A stretch of DNA of 12,962 bases, taken from TMED27 sp037969235 (lineage in GTDB: Bacteria > Pseudomonadota > Alphaproteobacteria > Micavibrionales > Micavibrionaceae). Positions 6,261-12,962 of the stretch are shown one piece after another. A program made the position numbers and the translations under genes. How positions within the stretch are numbered: the stretch's first letter is position 1; each line of letters starts with the position of its first letter. The stretch is taken from NCBI GenBank assembly GCA_037969235.1, contig JBBKXA010000190.1, positions 1 through 12,962 of the forward strand, written 5' to 3'. The notes below the pieces were generated by a model. The model was not told the origin of the DNA, ran no database searches, and saw only the letters and a list, made by a program, of their open reading frames with translations.

Positions 6261-7916
6261 ATGGCAACTGAGGATACAGACTCTATATATTTTGTTGGGA
6301 CTATACAGCAAGTAACAGTCACACTCACCAATCCATTCAGCAGTAAATCCTATTTTTTAGACGATGAATATCGTGTGAATACAGGTACATATGATGGGTT
6401 AGGCGGTAACGATTCTCTTAACATGTCCAATGTTGGAGATTTTATCACCATTCGAAATAATGTCGGGATGCAAATTATACGCAATATTGAAAATTTCCTC
6501 GCGGGTGATGGCGGCGATGTGATTAATCTCGCTGATACTGAAATTGCTTATGGTGACGTGAATATTTTTGGTGGCGAAGGTAATGACATTTTATGGTCGA
6601 ATATTGGCAATGATACGATTTATGGCGCAGGCGGCGATGACATTATAGATGGCGGACCGGGCAATGACATGCTCTATGGGAATGCGGATAATGACCAGAT
6701 TTTCGGCGGCGCGGGCGATGATCGTCTCGAAGGTGGCGATGGCGATGATATTCTATATGGCGGCACAGATTTGGGCTTGATGTCTTTCGACAAGAGTTTC
6801 GTTGATAATATTACTTTCCCTGATTTGGTTTCAGGCGTGAATATTGCCAATCTTATTCCGCCAGGCTCTCCTGCGCTTGGAATTAACAGCGATAATTTAA
6901 GCGTTGATTATGATGCAAACGCCACATTGACGTTCCGTGATGGGTTTGCGGGATATAATAATACTCTTGGAGTTTATGGTATCGCCTCTGATGGTAGCAT
7001 ACAGAATGCTTCCGTGTTATGGGCGAATGTGAAGGATGCGGGCATAAATACGTCGTATTCCGTCGATCTGCCTGTTGGCATGGCTGGTGGGCAATTTGGC
7101 TTTTTTATTATCGCGGATGGCGATCGTAAAAATGCTGATTATACGGGACTGGATATCACTGGCAGCGGCAATGTGCGCTTTGTTTATGATTATAATGGCG
7201 TGAATGAACGTGCCGCCAAAATTGATGATGACGGCAATTTTGTGTCGGTGGTTTATGATGATGGCGTGACGGTGCAAGAGCTTGAGGGTTATCACTATCA
7301 CACTACGCCGCGCGGCACTTCTGCCGATATAAACTGGGATGGCGATACGCATGCGGTGTCGGGCTTGTTGGATATTGCAAATCAAGATGTTTTGCGCATC
7401 GGGTTTGAAGATCTGCCCAATTTGGGCGATGCCGATTTCGAAGATGTGCTCTTTGATCTCGATATTGATCGCATTCACGTCGATGCCAGCGAAATCGGCA
7501 ATGATATTTTGATTGGCGGTGCGGGTAATGACATTTTATACGGCGAGGCGGGCAACGATATTTTGATTGTCGGCGAAGGCTTTGACCAAATTTATGGCGG
7601 CTCTGGTTCTGATATTATTGCATTTGATGTGCTGGATGCGATCACCGATAAAATTTTTGGCTTCGAAGTTGGCGTGGGCGGCGATGTTTTAAACATTACA
7701 GATATCTTAGAAGGCTATGACCCTCTTGCCGATGTGCTGGACGATTTCGTAAGGCTCGTGACCAATGGCGATGATACTGAAATACATGTGAATGCCGATG
7801 GTGATTTTGGTGGTGCATTTACCGCGATTGCCTTATTTGATGGCGGGATTAATGCGACATTAGCCGATATGTTGGCCAATGGCAATTTTGTAGCTGATCA
7901 ATCAGTTGTGATTTAA
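6261..7916 (+). CDS. RTX (calcium-binding repeat) protein with DUF4114-like domain and type I secretion tail
   Basis: A 551-residue acidic protein without an N-terminal signal peptide, as expected for type I secretion. Residues 1-80 are a unique N-terminal region. Residues about 82-168 contain RTX nonapeptide repeats (GGEGNDILW, GGPGNDMLY, GGAGDDRLE, GGDGDDILY) that fold into a calcium-bound beta roll. Residues about 210-405 form a beta-rich region ending in RIGFEDLPNLGDADFEDVLFD, which matches the IGFEDL...GD.DFnDvvf signature of DUF4114, a domain of secreted and surface proteins. A second RTX block lies at about 412-452. Residues 455-551 resemble the C-terminal domain recognised by type I exporters (DVLNITDILEGY, then LADML near the end). 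No catalytic motif was seen, so adhesion or surface-layer function is possible. AAGG at 6250-6253 serves as ribosome binding site, and a TATAAA at 6235-6240 may be part of a promoter. No exporter gene is nearby. Confidence 0.88.
   Translation: MATEDTDSIYFVGTIQQVTVTLTNPFSSKSYFLDDEYRVNTGTYDGLGGNDSLNMSNVGDFITIRNNVGMQIIRNIENFLAGDGGDVINLADTEIAYGDVNIFGGEGNDILWSNIGNDTIYGAGGDDIIDGGPGNDMLYGNADNDQIFGGAGDDRLEGGDGDDILYGGTDLGLMSFDKSFVDNITFPDLVSGVNIANLIPPGSPALGINSDNLSVDYDANATLTFRDGFAGYNNTLGVYGIASDGSIQNASVLWANVKDAGINTSYSVDLPVGMAGGQFGFFIIADGDRKNADYTGLDITGSGNVRFVYDYNGVNERAAKIDDDGNFVSVVYDDGVTVQELEGYHYHTTPRGTSADINWDGDTHAVSGLLDIANQDVLRIGFEDLPNLGDADFEDVLFDLDIDRIHVDASEIGNDILIGGAGNDILYGEAGNDILIVGEGFDQIYGGSGSDIIAFDVLDAITDKIFGFEVGVGGDVLNITDILEGYDPLADVLDDFVRLVTNGDDTEIHVNADGDFGGAFTAIALFDGGINATLADMLANGNFVADQSVVI
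6504..6764 (+). repeat. First RTX nonapeptide repeat block
   Basis: In-frame coding repeats of roughly 27 bases encode glycine/aspartate-rich nonapeptides of the form GGxGxDxhx (residues about 82-168 of the RTX protein), which bind Ca2+ as a parallel beta roll. Some units are degenerate (SNIGNDTIY, GNADNDQIF), so the array is old rather than recently expanded. Confidence 0.82.
7494..7616 (+). repeat. Second, shorter RTX repeat block
   Basis: Encodes about four nonapeptide units (IGNDILIGG, AGNDILYGE, AGNDILIVG, then GGSGSDIIA) at residues about 412-452 of the RTX protein, directly before the C-terminal secretion domain. This is the usual placement of RTX repeats relative to a type I secretion signal. 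Confidence 0.78.
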
Positions 7917-7924
7917 CGCGTCCC

Positions 7925-7953
7925 GCGCTATGGTAGCGCCATGAATAATGGCG
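7925..7953 (+). promoter_or_regulatory. Two overlapping, mutually exclusive hairpins at the methyltransferase start
   Basis: GCGCTA (7925-7930) pairs perfectly with TAGCGC (7934-7939) around a 3-base loop just upstream of the ATG at 7941. CGCCAT (7937-7942) pairs perfectly with ATGGCG (7948-7953) around 5 bases and encloses the ATG. They share bases 7937-7939, so only one can form at a time. No Shine-Dalgarno is visible and no T-run follows. Either hairpin could affect initiation; function is inferred. Confidence 0.3.
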
Positions 7954-8966
7954 TGCTTGATACTCTTTTTTATCCTTTCTTGTCTGGCGTGCTTGATCGC
8001 GATTCCAACAGCCGCGTTTTATTTTTAAATGCGCAAAACCATAGTTTCTTAAAAGAATTTTCTCCGAAAAATTTGACGCTTGAGCAAATGTTTAAGCCCT
8101 ATGCAAATGTGTTAGAGCATGCGGGCTTTGCAATACATGCCACCTTGGATGATGCGGCTAAGGATTTTGACATCGCCGTGATGCTTGCCCCTAAAAACCA
8201 GATTGAAAGCTTGTACATGCTCGCACGGGCTTTAATGGCGGTCAAAACGGGTGGTATGATGGTGATGGCTGCTGATAACAAAGCGGGCGGCGGGCGGCTG
8301 GTGAATAATCTCAAATCATTTGGCTTGGAACACATTCAAAGCGATACACGAAATAAGGCCCGCGTTGTTTGGGCGCGTGTTGATGGGCTGGACATGGCCG
8401 CGATAGAACGCGCTTTAAATGAAGGTGCAATGCAACTTGTCGGTGATACAGGCTTTCAATCGCAGCCGGGTATATATGGTTGGAATAAAATTGATACTGG
8501 CTCGCGACTTTTGGCGCAGCATTTGACCGACCAATTAAAGGGACGCGGTGCGGATTTTGGATGCGGCTATGGGTATTTGTCGCGCTTCATTCTTGATCAT
8601 CATAAACCGAAATCGTTGGCATTGATTGATGCGGATGCCAGGGCATTGGCGGTTAGCCGCTTAAACTGCATTTCGGATGAGTGCGACATTGTTTATGAAT
8701 GGGCGGATCTAACAGCTTCGGAATTACCTGTTCGCATGCTGGATTTTATTGTGATGAACCCACCTTTTCATGAGGGCAAAGCTAGCAACAGCGATATTGG
8801 CGCGGCTTTTATTCGCAGTGCTGCGAAATCTTTGCGCCGCAACGGACGTTTATGGATGGTGGCCAACAATCATTTGCCCTATGAGCCCGTTCTAAATGAC
8901 AGCTTTTTTAAGGTCGAAAAAATTGTCGAAGCGCAGGGCTTTAAAGTCTTTTGCGCGGTTATATAG
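7941..8966 (+). CDS. rsmC: RsmC-like 16S rRNA (guanine-N2) methyltransferase
   Basis: A 341-residue class I SAM-dependent methyltransferase whose C-terminal half closely follows E. coli RsmC, the enzyme that makes m2G1207 in 16S rRNA of the 30S subunit (343 residues). SAM-binding motif I is DFGCGYG (205-211), the acidic residue of motif II is D230 (LIDAD), and the catalytic motif is NPPFHEG (273-279), whose NPPFH form is typical of RsmC/RlmG guanine methylases. PGIYGWNKIDTGSRLL (176-191) and VANNHLPYEPVL (307-318) also match RsmC landmarks. The N-terminal half (1-165) corresponds to the degenerate, non-catalytic methyltransferase-like domain of RsmC. RlmG is the main alternative. The gene starts 24 bases after the RTX stop with no clear ribosome binding site, and its TAG overlaps the convergent AAA+ gene by 8 bases. 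Confidence 0.85.
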   Translation: MNNGVLDTLFYPFLSGVLDRDSNSRVLFLNAQNHSFLKEFSPKNLTLEQMFKPYANVLEHAGFAIHATLDDAAKDFDIAVMLAPKNQIESLYMLARALMAVKTGGMMVMAADNKAGGGRLVNNLKSFGLEHIQSDTRNKARVVWARVDGLDMAAIERALNEGAMQLVGDTGFQSQPGIYGWNKIDTGSRLLAQHLTDQLKGRGADFGCGYGYLSRFILDHHKPKSLALIDADARALAVSRLNCISDECDIVYEWADLTASELPVRMLDFIVMNPPFHEGKASNSDIGAAFIRSAAKSLRRNGRLWMVANNHLPYEPVLNDSFFKVEKIVEAQGFKVFCAVI

Positions 8967-9915
8967 AATAGCTGTATTCTAGCGCTTCTAATTCTTTGAC
9001 TTGCTTTTGAATGCGCTGAATCTTTTTCTCATCATGCAAGGCTTGAGTGTTTAAGCCTGTTTCACGCCCCACCATGTAATAAATAGATTCTAAAGAAACC
9101 TCGCTGCCCCGTCCATGTTGTTTAACATGATAGGCCATCGCGGCATCAAGCGTCATGATTGATTTATCGGGCTGGTTGCGTTTACGCATATGCTCATCCG
9201 TCAGGCTGACGATGGCCATTAAATTGCTGTTTGAGATGCTTACGCCGTGGTGTTTTTCGTGGCTCATGCGCAATGCTTTTAAAATGGTATAGGTCTCGAA
9301 TGGGTTAGGGGCGCTCAAAAATACTTTTTGGAAACGGCGCTCTAGCGCGGGGTCTTCGGCTACATAGATGCGAAATTCGTCCAATGTTGTGGCGCCAATC
9401 ATCATGAGATCACCAGTGGTCAAATATGGTTTCATCACATCTGACAGCCCTGCATAAGAAGACCCCACACAAGAGGGCATAATTTGGTGTAGTTCATCAA
9501 TAAACAAAATTGTGCGTGGGTTATCAGGATTGTGGTAGCGCTCGGCTATGCCCTTGCACAAAGGAATAAAACGCTCTTGGAATTGCGCAGGGCCAGAAGT
9601 TCCTGCGGCCATGCGCGAAAGCTCTACTTCTAAAATACGCGCATCAAGCAGATATTCAGGCACGTCTTCGGCGACAACCTTTTGCGCGAGCGCGACCACC
9701 ATCGCGGTTTTACCCACACCAGCAGGCGCCAGATAAACCGTATTTTTGCGCCCTTTTTGCAACAAAATCAGAATGGTTTCGTCAATTTCTTTGTCCCGCC
9801 CTGTGATGGGCGCATAACGGCCTGTTTTGGCGAGGCGTGTGTAATCAATACAATAATTATTGATTGCATTTTCAAGCTCTTCATTGGTGACGGTATAGGA
9901 CCATTCTTCTGACAT
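8959..9915 (-). CDS. Stand-alone AAA+ ATPase resembling ClpB/ClpA domain 1
   Basis: A 318-residue protein that aligns by eye with the first nucleotide-binding domain of ClpA/ClpB. It has ITGRDKEIDETI (37-48), Walker A APAGVGKT (63-70, with Ala for the first Gly), Walker B ILFIDE (136-141), sensor 1 region GATTLDE (174-180), arginine fingers R193/R194 in ALERRFQKVF, and a small helical subdomain containing QPDKSIMTLDAA (248-259). It lacks the Clp N-domain, M-domain and second ATPase domain, and ends in a charged helical tail (about 293-312). The pore loop, KYRG in ClpB, reads SGPA (107-110), so the substrate-gripping tyrosine is absent. It may be a regulatory or assembly ATPase rather than an unfoldase; partner and role unknown. 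The start at ATG 9915 follows GGAAAA and a good -10 element. Its stop overlaps the methyltransferase gene by 8 bases. Confidence 0.83.
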   Translation of the reverse strand: MSEEWSYTVTNEELENAINNYCIDYTRLAKTGRYAPITGRDKEIDETILILLQKGRKNTVYLAPAGVGKTAMVVALAQKVVAEDVPEYLLDARILEVELSRMAAGTSGPAQFQERFIPLCKGIAERYHNPDNPRTILFIDELHQIMPSCVGSSYAGLSDVMKPYLTTGDLMMIGATTLDEFRIYVAEDPALERRFQKVFLSAPNPFETYTILKALRMSHEKHHGVSISNSNLMAIVSLTDEHMRKRNQPDKSIMTLDAAMAYHVKQHGRGSEVSLESIYYMVGRETGLNTQALHDEKKIQRIQKQVKELEALEYSYSI

Positions 9916-9947
9916 TGTGAAATTTTCCGTTATTTACTGCTAAAAAA

Positions 9948-9953
9948 ATTATA
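9948..9953 (-). promoter_or_regulatory. Consensus -10 element before the AAA+ ATPase gene
   Basis: On the minus strand the complement of these bases is a perfect TATAAT, about 33 bases before the ATG at 9915, in the 85-base gap after serB. No convincing -35 hexamer lies 16-18 bases upstream. The gap is AT-rich and shows no terminator hairpin for serB, so read-through from serB also remains possible. Confidence 0.38.
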
Positions 9954-10000
9954 ACTTAATATCCATGATAGAGATAGAGTGTTAACAAAATCTTTGGTGA

Positions 10001-10900
10001 TTATGACTTTATCTCGTCGGCGCTGTAGCCTTGGGCAAATAATGCGGCGTCAAGATCGCCATAATTAATATAATTGTGTATATGTTGTGCGACAGCGGGT
10101 TTGGGGTGATATCCCATCCCTAGCCCTGCGGCTTGGAGCATCGGCAGATCATTCGCGCCATCCCCAATACACAGCACATCTTGCGGTGAAATATGTAGTC
10201 GATCACAATACAGCTCTAAAAATTCGACTTTAGCGTTTTTATCAAGAATGGGCGGAATAACAAAACCGCTCAGAGCGTTGTTTTCGATCTCGAGCACATT
10301 ACCATGCGCTGCATGAAATCCTAAATCTTTGGCGACAGCATCGGTAAAGAATGTAAAACCGCCCGATACCAAGACACAATGCGCGCCATGTTCGCGCATT
10401 GTTTTCACCAATGAGCGCGCGCCTTTATTCATTTTCAAACCACGCAAAGTTTGTTCCAATGCGTCGGTCGGCAACCCTTTAAGTAAACCTACACGCTCAT
10501 TAATGGCCTCATGGAAATCCAGCTCTCCATTCATGGCGCGGGCGGTAATGGTGGCGATTTTTTCCTTCAGCCCTGCAAAATCCGCGAGATCGTCAAGCGT
10601 TTCCCCCTCAACGATCGTGGAATCCATATCGGCGAGCAGTAATTTTTTGCGACGGTTGTCCGCGGGGGTGCAGAAAACATCAATATGATCGCTAGAGAGC
10701 ATTTCACGTATATTTTCCATGACACTTTCAAAAAGCTCGCCGCTGATTTTAATTTCTGCGGCATGCATGTTTTTTAACCATCGCGCTTCGCTTAATGGCT
10801 TGACATTCGCGGCAGTAAGCATATTTTCTATTTGCTGAATATGATGTTCGTGCAAGCCGATATTTGTATCGCCCGCTACGCATGTTAAAATGTGGGACAT
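10001..10900 (-). CDS. serB: Phosphoserine phosphatase SerB
   Basis: A 299-residue HAD-superfamily phosphatase that removes phosphate from O-phospho-L-serine, the last step of L-serine synthesis, in the cytoplasm. All HAD motifs are visible: DMDST at 91-95 (nucleophile D91, acid/base D93), SGG at 179-181 (S179), K224 as the phosphate-contacting lysine, and GDGAND at 246-251 for Mg2+ binding. E98 and the region 98-110 (EGETLDDLADFAG) form the substrate-specificity loop typical of SerB. Residues 1-80 are the N-terminal regulatory-like domain, here without a recognisable ACT motif. Start ATG 10900 is preceded by AAGAGA. It diverges from serC across 46 bases, so the two serine-pathway genes share a control region. 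Confidence 0.95.
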   Translation of the reverse strand: MSHILTCVAGDTNIGLHEHHIQQIENMLTAANVKPLSEARWLKNMHAAEIKISGELFESVMENIREMLSSDHIDVFCTPADNRRKKLLLADMDSTIVEGETLDDLADFAGLKEKIATITARAMNGELDFHEAINERVGLLKGLPTDALEQTLRGLKMNKGARSLVKTMREHGAHCVLVSGGFTFFTDAVAKDLGFHAAHGNVLEIENNALSGFVIPPILDKNAKVEFLELYCDRLHISPQDVLCIGDGANDLPMLQAAGLGMGYHPKPAVAQHIHNYINYGDLDAALFAQGYSADEIKS

Positions 10901-10924
10901 TATTTTTTCTCTTTTAATTTTGAC

Positions 10925-10952
10925 ATTTTAATATAAGGCTTGAGCTGTGCAA
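10925..10952 (-). promoter_or_regulatory. Possible serB promoter in the serB-serC gap
   Basis: On the minus strand, TTGCAC (complement of 10947-10952) and TAAAAT (complement of 10925-10930) are 16 bases apart. Transcription from about 10918 would give a leader of some 17 bases. The -35 element overlaps the first codons of serC, so expression of the two genes may interfere. An alternative -10, TATATT, lies slightly upstream. Prediction by eye only. Confidence 0.3.
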
Positions 10953-12134
10953 AAACCATCACAAAAACCCAAAAATCCTTGCTTTTCCTCAGGTCCATGC
11001 GCTAAGCGCCCAGGATGGAGCCTTGAATGTTTATCAAACGCCAAACTTGGGCGCTCTCATCGTGCGGGGCCATTAAAGGCACAGCTTAAAGATGTGATTG
11101 ATCGCCAAAAAGATTTGCTCGGTATTCCTGATGATTATGTGGTGGGCATTGTCCCCGCATCTGATACGGGTGCGTTTGAAATGGCGATGTGGGGTTTACT
11201 CGGCGCGCGCGGCGTAGATGTGTTTGCGTGGGAAGCGTTTTCTGGCGACTGGCTCAAAGACATCACTAAGGAATTAAAGCTTGAGAATGTGAATACATAC
11301 GAGGCCGCATACGGTGCGCTTCCCGATATGACCAAGGCCGACCCTGCCAATGATACGGTGTTTGTATGGAATGGTACAACATCGGGCGTGCGTGTGCCCA
11401 ATGGTGATTGGATTAACGATAGACGCGAGGGGCTAACGCTCTGTGACGCGACATCGGCGGTGTTTGCCTATGATTTGCCATGGAAAAAACTGGATGTGGT
11501 GACGTGGAGCTGGCAAAAAGTGTTGGGCGGAGAAGCCGCACACGGCATGCTGGTTTTATCACCACGCGCGGTGGCGCGATTGGAAAGCTTTACGCCTGAT
11601 CGTCCATTACCTAAAATTTTCCGCCTCACCAAAGGCAGCGGCGATAATAAAAAGCTCAATGAATCAATATTCGAAGGTGCAACTATTAATACGCCTTCTA
11701 TGCTCGCGGTAGCTGATGCGTTGGATGCGCTGGGCTGGGTGCAAAATATTGGCGGTCTGCGCACGACCATTGCGCGAAGCGAAGAAAATTACAAAGCGGT
11801 TGCCAATTGGGTGGCTAAAAATGATTGGGTTGATTTTCTAGCCGAGGACGAGGCCACACGCTCTACGACTTCGGTGTGTTTGAAGATCACTGATGAATGG
11901 TTTCAAAAATTGGATGAAGATGCGCAAACGGCTTTTATCAAATCGATGTGCAAATTGATCGAAGAAGATAATGCAGGATATGATATCGCGGGATACCGTG
12001 ATGCACCTGCGGGCCTGCGCATCTGGTGCGGCGCAACTGTGAGCGGTGATGATGTCGAAGCCCTCATGCCATGGATCGGCTGGGCGTTTGAGGTGAGCAA
12101 AATGCAAGCACAGAGTAAGAACGAAGCGGCTTAA
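10947..12134 (+). CDS. serC: Phosphoserine aminotransferase SerC, alphaproteobacterial type
   Basis: A 395-residue PLP-dependent class V aminotransferase that converts 3-phosphohydroxypyruvate and glutamate to O-phosphoserine; the same enzyme often serves pyridoxine synthesis. The PLP-linked lysine is K191 in SWQKVLGGEAAHG, and D167 (LCDATSA) should contact the cofactor ring. The N-terminal SSGPCAKRPGW (14-24), LGRSHR (34-39), VPASDTGA (69-76) and NGTTSGVRVPNGD (142-154) match the alphaproteobacterial SerC type. The start is a GTG at 10947, with AAGG at 10935-10938 eight bases upstream, giving the expected N-terminus. serA, which often follows serC in alphaproteobacteria, is not here; instead the stop (TAA 12132-12134) overlaps the stop of the convergent J-domain gene. 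Confidence 0.95.
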   Translation: MQKPSQKPKNPCFSSGPCAKRPGWSLECLSNAKLGRSHRAGPLKAQLKDVIDRQKDLLGIPDDYVVGIVPASDTGAFEMAMWGLLGARGVDVFAWEAFSGDWLKDITKELKLENVNTYEAAYGALPDMTKADPANDTVFVWNGTTSGVRVPNGDWINDRREGLTLCDATSAVFAYDLPWKKLDVVTWSWQKVLGGEAAHGMLVLSPRAVARLESFTPDRPLPKIFRLTKGSGDNKKLNESIFEGATINTPSMLAVADALDALGWVQNIGGLRTTIARSEENYKAVANWVAKNDWVDFLAEDEATRSTTSVCLKITDEWFQKLDEDAQTAFIKSMCKLIEEDNAGYDIAGYRDAPAGLRIWCGATVSGDDVEALMPWIGWAFEVSKMQAQSKNEAA

Positions 12135-12925
12135 TTTGCTGGTGCAAAAACATCTTCATAAATGTTTGAGATGCTTTCGACGATTTGTGATGGGTGGCTT
12201 ATTGTATGCTCGATCATATCTTTAGGAATATCCCAGCCTTTATAAGCGCCATATACTATTCCCAGCGCTAATATCGCGCCTGCTCCTAGCGCAAGTTTTG
12301 ACTTTGTAGCTTCGGTGGTTGCATCGTTAAAGGCAAACTTTGAGGTTAATCTATGCATATTTCCCGCAACAAAAGCTGAACTTATGTAGCCTGCGGCAGT
12401 CGCTAAAGGAACAGTTTTCTTTGCAATACAATATGTAGAGATTCCTGCAATGGCCGCCAATGGTATTGTGCCTATTAATTCGGCAAAGTCTGATGTTAAA
12501 TATTCTGGCTCCATTGCAAAATATGATAAAATGCTTGTCAGGCCAACGGTTGAAATTTTGACTTCGGGCTTTGTCATGAAATCATGTGCGGATTTAAACA
12601 TGTCTTTAAAACTTTTGATTAAATGCGTTGGTGAATTGATTTCGCGAGACATTTTTTCTACCTCGTCAATCGTGTTTTTCTTATTATATTCAGAATTAAA
12701 AACGGATGCATTTTCATCTCCGAACATATCATAAATCGCACGCTTATCTTTATCTTTTAAAGTTTCGTAGGCTTTTTTTATTTCTTGAAATTTTTGTAAT
12801 GCCGTTTTATCATCTGGCGCTCTATCAGGATGATACTGCATCACTAACTTTCGATAAGCCTTTTTAATTTCGGCTTCGTCCGCATTCTTGTCCACACCCA
12901 ATATTTCGTAATATGTTTTAGCCAT
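12131..12925 (-). CDS. Membrane-associated J-domain (DnaJ-like) protein
   Basis: A 264-residue protein with an N-terminal J domain (about 4-68) carrying the HPD motif at 32-34 and the usual flanks (YYEILGVDKNADEAEIKKAY, then FQEIKKAYETLKDKDKRAIYD), which should stimulate the ATPase of a DnaK-type Hsp70. There is no Gly/Phe region, zinc finger or DnaJ C-terminal domain, so it is a class C co-chaperone. After a polar linker (70-122) come hydrophobic segments at about 125-138, 147-168, 171-190 and 209-228, suggesting a membrane anchor with the J domain in the cytosol. The frame opens at 12952, but ATG 12925 is preceded by GAGGAA and gives the standard J-domain start. The gene is AT-rich compared with serC. 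Its target is unknown; the C-terminal half matches nothing I recognise. Confidence 0.85.
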   Translation of the reverse strand: MAKTYYEILGVDKNADEAEIKKAYRKLVMQYHPDRAPDDKTALQKFQEIKKAYETLKDKDKRAIYDMFGDENASVFNSEYNKKNTIDEVEKMSREINSPTHLIKSFKDMFKSAHDFMTKPEVKISTVGLTSILSYFAMEPEYLTSDFAELIGTIPLAAIAGISTYCIAKKTVPLATAAGYISSAFVAGNMHRLTSKFAFNDATTEATKSKLALGAGAILALGIVYGAYKGWDIPKDMIEHTISHPSQIVESISNIYEDVFAPAN

Positions 12926-12962
12926 AATATTCCTCGCAATTAATCTACGCATTGCTATATGT

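Noticed and set aside
6504..6764. Short-period repeats that could suggest a CRISPR or tandem-repeat array
   Set aside because: The periodicity is 27 bases, in frame, with degenerate units encoding RTX nonapeptides; there are no unique spacers of constant length.
7017..7478. Minus-strand open frame of 153 codons within the RTX gene
   Set aside because: It is Ile/His-rich, arising from reading the complement of Asp/Asn codons; the plus strand encodes the recognisable DUF4114-like region.
7925..7939. Hairpin after the RTX gene as a Rho-independent terminator
   Set aside because: The stem is perfect but is followed by mixed sequence and the start codon of the next gene, with no T-run.
10920..10937. 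TTGACA at 10920-10925 followed by TATAAG at 10932-10937 as a serC promoter
   Set aside because: The two hexamers are only 6 bases apart, far from the 16-18 needed, and no other -10 fits before the GTG start.

Overview
The window reads as an ordinary bacterial chromosome segment, most likely from an alphaproteobacterium. The best support is the phosphoserine aminotransferase near the right end, whose N-terminal motifs (SSGPCAKRPGW, LGRSHR, VPASDTGA, SWQKVLGGE) match the alphaproteobacterial SerC type as I know it. No RNA gene, insertion sequence, phage gene or CRISPR array is visible. Coding density is very high: no gap between genes exceeds about 200 bases. The taxonomic call is inference; no marker such as 16S rRNA is present.

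Layout. Bases 1-697 are visibly AT-rich (13 G or C in the first 60 bases, against 33 in the 60 bases from 841). They hold the tail of a YetF/DUF421 membrane protein overlapping by 4 bases a short MgtC/SapB protein. A CPA2 cation/proton antiporter without a regulatory RCK domain follows (755-1987). It converges on a leftward group: MATE exporter (4693-6075), single-domain response regulator (4332-4688), SulP anion transporter with STAS domain (2519-4201), and a small exported protein of unknown function (1993-2475). Rightward from 6261 are an RTX protein with a DUF4114-like middle region and a type I secretion tail, then an RsmC-like 16S rRNA guanine methyltransferase. Leftward again are a stand-alone ClpB-D1-like AAA+ ATPase (8959-9915) and serB (10001-10900). 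serC (10947-12134) is divergent from serB across 46 bases, and it ends head-on against a membrane-anchored J-domain protein (12131-12925).

How the genes relate. serB and serC are the last two steps of serine synthesis in reverse order (SerC makes phosphoserine, SerB dephosphorylates it); serA is not in the window. The left half is dominated by transporters: YetF/MgtC, antiporter, SulP and MATE. The RTX protein must rely on a type I exporter encoded elsewhere. No complete novel system is apparent. The points most worth checking are the response regulator with no canonical start codon, which can only contain its acidic pocket if it starts at ATT or ATC (or is made by frameshifting from the MATE gene), and the Clp-like AAA+ protein that lacks the aromatic pore loop and any second ATPase domain. 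Lesser points are the membrane-anchored J-domain protein and the alternative hairpins over the methyltransferase start.
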